This document shows positions 1 to 8,067 of a DNA stretch of 9,290 nt, piece by piece. The first letter of the stretch is position 1; each line of letters begins with the position of its first letter. The DNA lies in contig JAEWKB010000270.1 of the NCBI GenBank assembly GCA_023386255.1, forward strand, positions 1 to 9,290, given 5' to 3'. The position numbers and the translations under genes were made by a program. The notes below the pieces were generated by a model. It did no database searches and was not told where the DNA came from. It was given only the letters and a program-made list of their open reading frames with translations. Source of the stretch: Bacteroidota bacterium. Lineage in GTDB: Bacteria; Bacteroidota; Bacteroidia; Flavobacteriales; Flavobacteriaceae.

Positions 1-215
1 TTGTGCTTTACAAAATATAGAGCCACACAAAAAAAATAGTACCGCAACTACATTTTGGCGATTTCCACTCAAAAACTTTGATATATAGAGCTTCATGCAG
101 GTTGAACAATTTTGAGGGATAAGACATGAATACATGCTACTTTGCCTCAACAGGTATATAGGTTAGTTTAAATAAATTACTGTTATTCGGATGAACTCAA
201 ACAAGCAGGCTTAAT

Positions 216-284
216 TTAAGTTCCTAAGCTAATTATCATTGGTACGCCATCATCTAATCCATTTAACTCATGTACAATATTCAT
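216..284 (-). CDS. doubtful 22-codon small ORF
   Basis: Reading leftward from the ATG at 284, 22 sense codons precede a TAA ending at 216. The peptide starts MNIVHELNGL, continues with DDGVPM and ends SLGT. It has a mixed, protein-like composition with no lysine runs or low complexity, which is somewhat unusual for AT-rich spacer. The frame is open only nine bases upstream of the ATG, so it is not the tail of a longer ORF. A minus-strand promoter-like pair (TTG, 20 bp, TATGTTTG) ends about 33 bases upstream of the start. I do not recognise the peptide. ORFs of this length are common by chance, so it is listed only as a possibility. Confidence 0.15.
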   Translation of the reverse strand: MNIVHELNGLDDGVPMIISLGT

Positions 285-315
285 CTTTAAATTTTATTGT
301 TTTGTTACAATATTC
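273..315. repeat. 10-bp direct repeat TACAATATTC, 33 bp apart
   Basis: TACAATATTC occurs at 273-282 and again at 306-315. The offset of 33 bp is about three helical turns, so a protein could bind both copies on one DNA face. The second copy lies just downstream (minus-strand sense) of the candidate minus-strand -7 element. No known binding motif is recognised. Confidence 0.35.
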
Positions 316-317
316 TG

Positions 318-348
318 CAAACATATATTAAAAAATATCAGATAACAA
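318..348 (-). promoter_or_regulatory. possible divergent Bacteroidota-type promoter
   Basis: On the minus strand, TATGTTTG (325 down to 318) matches the TAnnTTTG -7 consensus of Bacteroidota housekeeping promoters. A TTG (348 down to 346) lies 20 bp upstream of it, within the usual spacing for the -33 element. It would drive leftward transcription away from the exporter operon, into the 22-codon ORF or a gene beyond the window edge. The match is short and the region is AT-rich, so chance is a real alternative. Confidence 0.3.
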
Positions 349-404
349 TAATTATAAATTATGTTTCCGCGCCGTAACTATAAGATAATTTACACTGAAC
401 ATCT

Positions 405-444
405 ATATCATTGATATGAGTAACTTTAAAGTTGAACAAAAGTT
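405..444. promoter_or_regulatory. palindrome cluster, candidate operator for the TetR-type regulator
   Basis: Two perfect inverted repeats lie close together: ATATCA-T-TGATAT (405-417) and AACTTTAAAGTT (422-433). A further AAAGTT (439-444) repeats the second half-site 11 bp on, about one helical turn. TetR-family proteins bind as dimers to palindromes and often control the unit they head. The cluster is 65 to 105 bp upstream of the regulator start and 40 to 80 bp upstream of the -7 element at 484-491. Assigning it to this regulator is inference; AT-rich palindromes can arise by chance. Confidence 0.35.
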
Positions 445-483
445 AAATAATGCCAAAACATGCAAACTTGAAAGTGTCACTAT

Positions 484-491
484 TATATTTG
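484..491 (+). promoter_or_regulatory. -7 promoter element TATATTTG of the exporter operon
   Basis: TATATTTG is an exact TAnnTTTG match ending 18 bases before the regulator's ATG, so the transcript leader would be only about 12 bases. No good -33 TTG sits at the usual spacing; the nearest (468-470) leaves a 13-bp spacer. The four genes that follow have no other visible promoter gap, so this would serve the whole unit. Confidence 0.45.
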
Positions 492-509
492 CAACCAAAT
501 AAAGTGTAA

Positions 510-1184
510 ATGAAAAATCTACTTTCAAATATAAGAATACAGGTAAATTCAAATATTTACATTAAAGATCCCGAAACATCTGCACTTGGCCGCAGGATTA
601 TAAGTGAAAGTATAGCTTTTATTGATGAAGCAGGCTTTGACAGCTTTACATTCAAAAAACTTGGTGAAAGGATTGGCTCAAACGAAAGCTCCATATACAG
701 GTATTTTGAAAATAAGCATAAGGTGCTTGTATACCTGTCATCCTGGTACTGGAGCTGGATGGAATACCGTATAGTTTTTGCCACTGCAAATGTACCGGAC
801 CCAATGGAAAAGCTAAAAATAGCAATAACCCTGATTAGTGAAAAGATTGAAGACGATGAGGCTACAGATCATATAAATGAAGCCGTACTAAACCGCATAA
901 TAATTACTGAGTTTACCAAAACCTTTTTGACCAAGGAGGTTGATGAAGAAAATAAAGAAGGCTTTTTCATGATTTACAAACAGGTAATTTACCGGCTTAT
1001 AGATATGATAAAGGATGTAAATCCGGATTTTCCGTACAGCAAAAGCCTGGCTTCGGGCATTGTGGAAGGTGCGCTGCACCAACACTTCCTAAAAGACCAC
1101 TTAAAAACTATTACTGACTGCAGTGATAGTGTAAGCCCCGCCGACTATTATAAGTACCTTATTAGCATCATCCTTAAAAAGTAG
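510..1184 (+). CDS. TetR/AcrR-family transcriptional regulator
   Basis: A 224-residue protein with a TetR-type N-terminal DNA-binding domain at about residues 25-75. The helix-turn-helix is formed by TFKKLGERIG (47-56) and the recognition helix around NESSIYRYFENKHKVL (58-73), matching the family pattern of a helix, a turn and an aromatic Y-x-Y/H-F-x-x-K block. The remaining 150 residues are helical, poorly conserved and presumably bind a ligand and dimerise; the ligand cannot be predicted. The length is normal for the family. The chosen ATG lies 18 bases past a -7 element; the next in-frame Met (83) is inside the fold, so a later start is unlikely. The gene is first in the unit, 4 bp before the ABC exporter, so the regulator probably controls its own operon. 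About 20 extra residues precede the HTH domain. Confidence 0.9.
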   Translation: MKNLLSNIRIQVNSNIYIKDPETSALGRRIISESIAFIDEAGFDSFTFKKLGERIGSNESSIYRYFENKHKVLVYLSSWYWSWMEYRIVFATANVPDPMEKLKIAITLISEKIEDDEATDHINEAVLNRIIITEFTKTFLTKEVDEENKEGFFMIYKQVIYRLIDMIKDVNPDFPYSKSLASGIVEGALHQHFLKDHLKTITDCSDSVSPADYYKYLISIILKK

Positions 1185-1188
1185 TACC

Positions 1189-2850
1189 ATGACACCCGCA
1201 AAACGATTTTTCAACCTGCTTAAATTAGATAAAAGAGATGTTTCACAAATCTTTTTTTATGCGGTTTTTGCCGGAATTATCAGCCTCTCCCTCCCATTGG
1301 GCATACAGGCTATCATTAACTTCATTCAAAGCGGCAGGGTAAGTGCTTCATGGATACTGCTTATTTTCATTGTTGTTGGCGGTGTAGCACTGGTAGGGCT
1401 CATGTCTATCATGCAGCTAAGGATTACCGAAAACCTCCAGCAAAAAATATTTGTGCGCTCTTCTTTCGAATTTGCCTACAGGCTCCCGAAGATACGTTTT
1501 GATGAATTATACAATAACGTTTACCCGCCTGAACTTGCCAACCGTTTCTTTGATACCTTAACAATACAAAAAGGTACATCAAAGCTGTTGCTGGATTTTT
1601 CAGGCGCTTTGCTTCAAATTAGTTTCGGTATTATTTTACTTTCCCTTTATCATCCTTTCTTTATACTTTTCGGGATTATGCTGGTTGTGCTGCTCTACCT
1701 TATTTTCCGCTTTTCGTATGCCCCGGGTTTAGAGACCAGCTTAAACGAGTCGAAATATAAATACCGGGTTGCCGACTGGCTCCAGGAAATAGCCCGTAAC
1801 AATTCCAGCTTCAGGACATCTGTAAACTTTGACTATGCTCTGGAAAGAAATGACAGCCTTACCGGAGGCTATCTTACCTACCGCGAAAAGCATTTCAGCA
1901 TCATAAGGCGCCAGTTTACACAGCTTGTCATCTTCAAGGTAATTATTACTGCGGGGCTGCTGCTAATAGGCGGATACCTTGTTTTTGCACAGCAAATGAA
2001 TATTGGGCAGTTTGTAGCCGCTGAGATCATAATCCTTTTAGTCATCAATTCTGTAGAGAAAATCATTTTAGGGCTCGAAACTTTTTATGATGTGCTCACT
2101 TCTGTAGAAAAGATTGGCCAGGTAACGGATATGGATATAGAAGAAGCTTCGAAAAGCAGTTCAGGCGCTATAAGCCCTGCCATATCTGTTGAAGCTGAAA
2201 ATATAAGGTTCAGGTATCCCGGAGCTGCTAAAGATACGCTTAAGGACATATCTTTAAAGCTTGAAAAGGGGGAAAAGATAATACTGCAGGGCGCTAACGG
2301 TTCGGGCAAGACTACGCTTATACGGGTGCTCTCGGGCCTGCTCCGCCCAACATCAGGGGTGTTGAATATTAATGATGAAGGTTACCGGAAAATAGACCCC
2401 GCCCTTTACCGTTCCAGGATTGGCAGTATTGTACAAGGCGAAACACCCTTTGAAGGCACCATACTTGAAAACATAACTTTTAATGACCCATCAATATCTG
2501 ATGCCGACCTGAAATGGGCTCTTGATATGGTACATCTCACACCGTTTATTAAATCACTTCCTGAAGGGCTTGATACCAAAATTTTCCCGGAGGGTAAACA
2601 GCTGTCGTCATCAAATGCACAAAAAATACTGCTTGCGCGCAGTATTGTACGCAAGCCTGCCATACTGTTTTATGAAGACCCTACTGACAAGATGGACAGA
2701 GAGGCAGCTAATGTAATAATTGATTTTATTTTTTCGCCCCAAAACCCATGGACAGTAGTAGTCTCTTCAGCAAACCCACACTGGCAAACCCGGTGCAGCA
2801 GGCAAATTACAATGCTAAACGGTAAAATAGTCAACGATCTAAAATCTTAG
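1189..2850 (+). CDS. ABC exporter, fused membrane and ATPase domains, with degenerate ATPase motifs
   Basis: A 553-residue half-transporter of the type I exporter fold, expected in the inner membrane as a homodimer. Six hydrophobic segments lie at about 21-45, 55-75, 133-153, 157-176, 247-267 and 272-292. The ATPase domain spans about 333-553. There is no N-terminal C39 peptidase domain. Present: A-loop Tyr343, Walker A GANGSGKT (368-375, Lys374) and Q-loop Gln416 in IVQGETPFEGTILENI. Altered: the LSGGQ signature is LSSSN (472-476), Walker B reads AILFYED (491-497) with Glu496-Asp497 where Asp-Glu is expected, and Ala528 occupies the H-loop histidine position. These changes would normally impair or abolish hydrolysis, yet the frame is intact and flanking sequence aligns well with the family. 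The gene lies between the regulator (4 bp) and the HlyD-type gene (3 bp). It most likely powers or gates a type I-like tripartite exporter of unknown substrate. Confidence 0.88.
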   Translation: MTPAKRFFNLLKLDKRDVSQIFFYAVFAGIISLSLPLGIQAIINFIQSGRVSASWILLIFIVVGGVALVGLMSIMQLRITENLQQKIFVRSSFEFAYRLPKIRFDELYNNVYPPELANRFFDTLTIQKGTSKLLLDFSGALLQISFGIILLSLYHPFFILFGIMLVVLLYLIFRFSYAPGLETSLNESKYKYRVADWLQEIARNNSSFRTSVNFDYALERNDSLTGGYLTYREKHFSIIRRQFTQLVIFKVIITAGLLLIGGYLVFAQQMNIGQFVAAEIIILLVINSVEKIILGLETFYDVLTSVEKIGQVTDMDIEEASKSSSGAISPAISVEAENIRFRYPGAAKDTLKDISLKLEKGEKIILQGANGSGKTTLIRVLSGLLRPTSGVLNINDEGYRKIDPALYRSRIGSIVQGETPFEGTILENITFNDPSISDADLKWALDMVHLTPFIKSLPEGLDTKIFPEGKQLSSSNAQKILLARSIVRKPAILFYEDPTDKMDREAANVIIDFIFSPQNPWTVVVSSANPHWQTRCSRQITMLNGKIVNDLKS

Positions 2851-2853
2851 GCA

Positions 2854-4203
2854 ATGCTAAATATTTCAAACAATAAAAAGGTACAGCCCGAAACTATAGC
2901 GCGCTTCAGCACCATAAGGTATTTAGCCAACAGGCCCCATTATAAAATGCTAAACCGCATTATAATAGGCCTGTGCGTGCTTGTTATAATAATACTGTTC
3001 CTACCATGGACCCAAAATATTTCGGGCACCGGCTATGTAACAACATTAAAGCCCGACCAAAGGCCCCAAACAATACATACCGCAATAGCCGGCCGTATTG
3101 AAAAATGGTATGTACAGGAGGGTGACTATGTAAAAAAAGGAGATACCATACTTTTCCTTTCTGAAATAAAAGAGGATTATTTTGACCCAAACCTTGTAGA
3201 AAACACCAAACAGCAGGTAGATGCCAAACGCAATGCTCTTGACTCTTATGACAATAAAGTAGGCGCTCTTGAGTCGCAAATTGCGGCGCTTGACCGTGAA
3301 AAGGCACTTAAGCTGCAGCAGGCGCAAAACAAGATACGCCAGGCACTGCTGAAAGTAAAAAGCGACAGCATAGACCTTGAAGCGGTAAAAACACAGCTAA
3401 AGATTGCCACCACACAGTTTGACCGTTCTGTACAGCTTAATAAAGAAGGGCTGAAACCTTTAACGGATGTGGAAGAAAAAAGGCTAAAGCTACAGGATGC
3501 ACAGGCAAAAATCATTACGCAGGAAAACAAACTCCTTACATCAAAGAATGAGCTTATAAATTCACGCGTAGAAATAAACCGCATCACTGCCGAATATTCT
3601 GAAAAAATATCTAAATCCAGCAGTGACAAATTTACCGCGTTGAGCAGCCAGTATGATACAGAGGCACAGGTGAACAAACTGCAGAACCAGTATGTAAATT
3701 ACAGCATAAGGAACGGCATGTACTACATAACAGCCCCACAGGATGGCTATGTTAACCGTGCCCTTCAGTCGGGCATTGGCGAAACAGTTAAGGAAGGCAC
3801 TGCCATGGTAAGCATTATGCCTGCCAAATATGACATTGCAGTGGAAACTTACGTAAATCCTATAGATCTGCCCTTACTTAAAAAAGGTGATGAGGTAAGG
3901 GTTTGGTTTGATGGCTGGCCCACAATAGTTTTTTCAGGATGGCCGGGCATGTCGTACGGCACTTTTGGAGGCAGGATAGTAGCGATAGAAAACTTTATAA
4001 GCCCCAACGGCAAATACAGGATATTGATTGCGCCTGACCCTGCCGATGCAAAGTGGCCCACCCAGCTAAGCATAGGTGCCGGGGCGCAAACCATAGCATT
4101 ACTTGATACTGTTCCTGTGTGGTTTGAGGTCTGGAGGACACTTAATGGCTTCCCGCCAAATTATTACAAGTCTGCTGATAATACCGGTAAAGAAAAAAAA
4201 TGA
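2854..4203 (+). CDS. HlyD-family periplasmic membrane fusion (adaptor) protein
   Basis: A 449-residue adaptor that should link the inner-membrane ABC exporter to the TolC-type channel. A short cytoplasmic N-terminus precedes one membrane anchor at about 35-52. The first half of a biotinyl-lipoyl domain follows (about 73-103, with GRIEKWYVQEGDYVKKGD). A long charged coiled-coil hairpin covers about 115-285, with its turn near 197-205; Arg191 and Leu195 fit the start of the RLS/RLT-type tip that contacts TolC. The second lipoyl half is near 290-322 (ITAPQDGYVNRAL), then a beta-barrel region. The C-terminal part is rich in tryptophan (351, 355, 363, 401, 423, 427) and ends with a VWFEVWRTLNGFPPNYY segment, which I associate with Bacteroidota members of this family. 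The start is 3 bp after the exporter stop and the end overlaps the next gene by 4 bp, so translation is probably coupled. Confidence 0.92.
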   Translation: MLNISNNKKVQPETIARFSTIRYLANRPHYKMLNRIIIGLCVLVIIILFLPWTQNISGTGYVTTLKPDQRPQTIHTAIAGRIEKWYVQEGDYVKKGDTILFLSEIKEDYFDPNLVENTKQQVDAKRNALDSYDNKVGALESQIAALDREKALKLQQAQNKIRQALLKVKSDSIDLEAVKTQLKIATTQFDRSVQLNKEGLKPLTDVEEKRLKLQDAQAKIITQENKLLTSKNELINSRVEINRITAEYSEKISKSSSDKFTALSSQYDTEAQVNKLQNQYVNYSIRNGMYYITAPQDGYVNRALQSGIGETVKEGTAMVSIMPAKYDIAVETYVNPIDLPLLKKGDEVRVWFDGWPTIVFSGWPGMSYGTFGGRIVAIENFISPNGKYRILIAPDPADAKWPTQLSIGAGAQTIALLDTVPVWFEVWRTLNGFPPNYYKSADNTGKEKK

Positions 4204-5585
4204 AAAACTTCATCTTAATAGCCTTCGCGTGCTTTGCAACATGGCAAACCCATTCACAACAGCTGCAGCAGCTAAGCTTTAGCGAATATTTGGGGTATGT
4301 GAAGAAATATCATCCCGTGGTTCGCCAGGCAAACCTGGAAATTAGCAGTGCGCAGGCAGCCTTAATGGCGGCACGGGGGGCATTTGACCCTAAAATTGAG
4401 GTTGATTATGATAAAAAAGAATTTAAAGGCACTGAATACTATTCATTGCTGAACAGCAGCTTTAAAATACCTACCTGGTATGGTATTGAGCTAAAGGCAG
4501 CTTTTGACAACAGTGAAGGAATATATGTAAACCCACAGAATACAACACCCAACAGCGGCCTTACCTCGGTAGGTATAAACATCCCGCTGGCGCAGGGGCT
4601 CTTTATCAACACACGCATAGCCGACCTCAGGAAAGCCAAAGTACAGCTACAGCTTAGTGAGGCCGAGCGAAAACTACAGGTTACCACTGCTATTTATGAA
4701 GCATCTATAGCCTACTTTAACTGGAAAAAGGCTTATAGCGAAGTTGAGCTTTACAGTACTTACCTGAATTTTGCTTCAGAGAGGTATGAGGGTATTCGTA
4801 AGCTTATTCAGGCAGGTGATAAACCCGCTATTGACAGTATTGAAGCGGGCATAACATTAAAAAACCGGAGGCTGACCCTGAGCGATGCGCAACTGAAGCT
4901 GGCAAAGGCAAGGCTGGAACTATCTAATTACCTTTGGCTGGATAATGTGCCTATGGAACTATCTGAAGATATGGTGCCTGAAGATGCCGTAGAGGCCAGC
5001 GTAACAGATGCCCTGGGGCTAAATACCGCCATGGAAGCTCAGTCAGCGCTTACTAATCACCCCAAACTACTGGCGCTTGAAGGTAAAGTCAATATACTGG
5101 AAATTGAGCGGCGCTACAAGGCAAACCTTTTGCTGCCGCAGCTTAATTTCAGTTACAATTATCTTTCAGAGCCATCTTATTTTGATAATTACAGGTTTGA
5201 GGATTATAAGGTAGGCGTTAATTTCAGCTTTCCGCTTTTTTTAAGAAAGGAGCGTGGCGCATTAAAGCTGGCAAAAATAAAGGTACAGGATGGTATGCTT
5301 GACCTTGACCTGGCACGGCTTGAGATTAAAAATAAATACATTGCTCAGCAAACAGAAATAACATCGCTGGCAGGACAGCGGGAAATAGCCGATGACCTTG
5401 TAAAGGATTACACCAGTATGCTGCAATCGGAAGAGCGCCTTTTTTCCTTCGGGGAAAGCTCCTTGTTCCTTATCAATAGTAGGGAAAACAATGTTGTAAG
5501 CGCCAGGTTATCACAAATTGCATTACAAAACCGGTACCTTACAGCCAATGCTGAACTTTTCAGGATACTAAGCAACCCTGATTAA
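4200..5585 (+). CDS. TolC-family outer-membrane efflux/secretion channel protein
   Basis: A 461-residue protein with an N-terminal signal peptide (MKNFILIAFACFATWQTHSQ, cleavage probably near residue 20). Two outer-membrane-efflux repeats follow, about 25-245 and 280-455. Each combines long periplasmic helices with a short amphipathic beta segment for the outer-membrane barrel: about 64-130 (IEVDYDKKEF to GINIPLAQG) and 313-347 (PQLNFSYNYL to VNFSFPLFL). The usual trimer would form the exit duct docked to the HlyD-type adaptor. Length and layout are normal. The ATG overlaps the adaptor's TGA (ATGA), which supports both this start and co-translation. Only a weak AT hairpin follows the stop, so read-through into the GH97 gene 71 bp on is possible. 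Confidence 0.92.
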   Translation: MKNFILIAFACFATWQTHSQQLQQLSFSEYLGYVKKYHPVVRQANLEISSAQAALMAARGAFDPKIEVDYDKKEFKGTEYYSLLNSSFKIPTWYGIELKAAFDNSEGIYVNPQNTTPNSGLTSVGINIPLAQGLFINTRIADLRKAKVQLQLSEAERKLQVTTAIYEASIAYFNWKKAYSEVELYSTYLNFASERYEGIRKLIQAGDKPAIDSIEAGITLKNRRLTLSDAQLKLAKARLELSNYLWLDNVPMELSEDMVPEDAVEASVTDALGLNTAMEAQSALTNHPKLLALEGKVNILEIERRYKANLLLPQLNFSYNYLSEPSYFDNYRFEDYKVGVNFSFPLFLRKERGALKLAKIKVQDGMLDLDLARLEIKNKYIAQQTEITSLAGQREIADDLVKDYTSMLQSEERLFSFGESSLFLINSRENNVVSARLSQIALQNRYLTANAELFRILSNPD

Positions 5586-5593
5586 GATTTTAA

Positions 5594-7774
<2,181 letters not shown>

Positions 7775-7792
7775 GCTGCACCACAACCTGAT

Positions 7793-7822
7793 AAAAGCCT
7801 GTTACCATACAGGCTTTTTTTG
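7793..7822 (+). terminator. intrinsic terminator after GH97
   Basis: AAAAGCCTGT (7793-7802) and ACAGGCTTTT (7809-7818) form a perfect 10-bp stem with a 6-base loop (TACCAT), followed by a T-run (7815-7821). It starts 19 bases after the GH97 stop and ends that transcript. The A-run on the 5' side means it may also act on the opposite strand, though no minus-strand gene is visible nearby. Confidence 0.9.
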
Positions 7823-7830
7823 TACCCTCA

Positions 7831-7889
7831 ACTGCCGGAGGATGCACAAAAGCAATGTGCCTCTCAGTTTAACTTTACCTTCCGGTAGT
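7831..7889 (+). other. nested hairpin structure in intergenic region, function unknown
   Basis: ACTGCCGGA (7831-7839) can pair with TCCGGTAGT (7881-7889) over 9 bp with one G-U wobble on the plus-strand RNA (a C-A mismatch on the other strand). Inside it, GCACA (7844-7848) and TGTGC (7856-7860) form a second stem with a 7-base loop. It lies just past the GH97 terminator and about 100 bases upstream of the next -7 element. No T-run follows, so it is not a standard terminator, and no known RNA family is recognised. Confidence 0.35.
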
Positions 7890-7927
7890 AATTTGTAAAC
7901 GTACTTAACTGTAGCATAGCAAATTAG

Positions 7928-7983
7928 TAACTACCAGTTAATGAAAACTTAGCCACGAAAACGTGTGCGCATTTATCCATGCG
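7928..7983. promoter_or_regulatory. three short inverted repeats upstream of the last gene's promoter
   Basis: In order: TAACT-ACC-AGTTA (7928-7940), CACG-AAAA-CGTG (7954-7965) and CGCAT-TTATCC-ATGCG (7968-7983). All are perfect in their arms. The last ends 2 bp before the -7 element at 7986-7993 and therefore covers the spacer where RNA polymerase binds. They are candidate operators for the secreted-protein gene. The sequences differ from each other, so they need not bind the same protein. Confidence 0.35.
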
Positions 7984-7985
7984 AT

Positions 7986-7993
7986 TAACTTTG
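7986..7993 (+). promoter_or_regulatory. -7 promoter element TAACTTTG of the secreted-protein gene
   Basis: TAACTTTG is an exact TAnnTTTG match. Transcription would start near 8000, giving a leader of about 68 bases before the ATG at 8068. The -33 region lacks a clear TTG (GTGTG near 7963-7967 is the closest). It lies well past the GH97 terminator, so the downstream gene has its own promoter. Confidence 0.5.
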
Positions 7994-8067
7994 GTACCCT
8001 AAAGCGATACACCCTGCAGGTACAATTATCCTTTAAAACAAATTAGCCAACTTAATCTTTTTCACTC

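Larger units (their letters stand above)
1..509. other. AT-rich non-coding region upstream of the exporter operon
   Basis: No convincing gene is visible in these 509 bases on either strand. Plus-strand start codons at 126, 191 and 361 run only 11, 7 and 17 codons before a stop. The stretch is visibly poorer in GC than the genes that follow. It contains a 10-bp direct repeat (273-282 and 306-315), a minus-strand promoter-like pair (318-348) ahead of a 22-codon minus-strand ORF (216-284), two perfect palindromes (405-417 and 422-433) and a plus-strand -7 element (484-491). The gene to the left of the window is not visible, so it is unclear whether this is one promoter region or the space between two units. 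Confidence 0.75.

Noticed and set aside
361..414. 17-codon plus-strand ORF starting in a small GC-rich patch
   Set aside because: It is very short, has no promoter or similarity, and overlaps the first palindrome; chance is the simpler explanation.
101..439. GTTGAACAA at 101-109 and 431-439 as a repeat
   Set aside because: Nine bases at a 330-bp distance in AT-rich DNA is expected by chance, and the flanks do not match.
2522..2716. 64-codon plus-strand frame inside the exporter gene
   Set aside because: Alternative frame of the ATPase domain with no domain of its own. It also does not indicate a frameshift, because the main frame carries all aligned motifs.
1189..2850. Exporter gene as a pseudogene because of its altered ATPase motifs
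   Set aside because: The reading frame is full length, all membrane segments are present, the alignment around the changed motifs is clean, and the downstream genes are intact and tightly coupled.
3246..3677. 143-codon minus-strand open frame
   Set aside because: Antisense to the coiled-coil part of the HlyD-type gene. The Ser/Phe/Cys-rich translation mirrors Lys/Glu/Ala coiled-coil codons.
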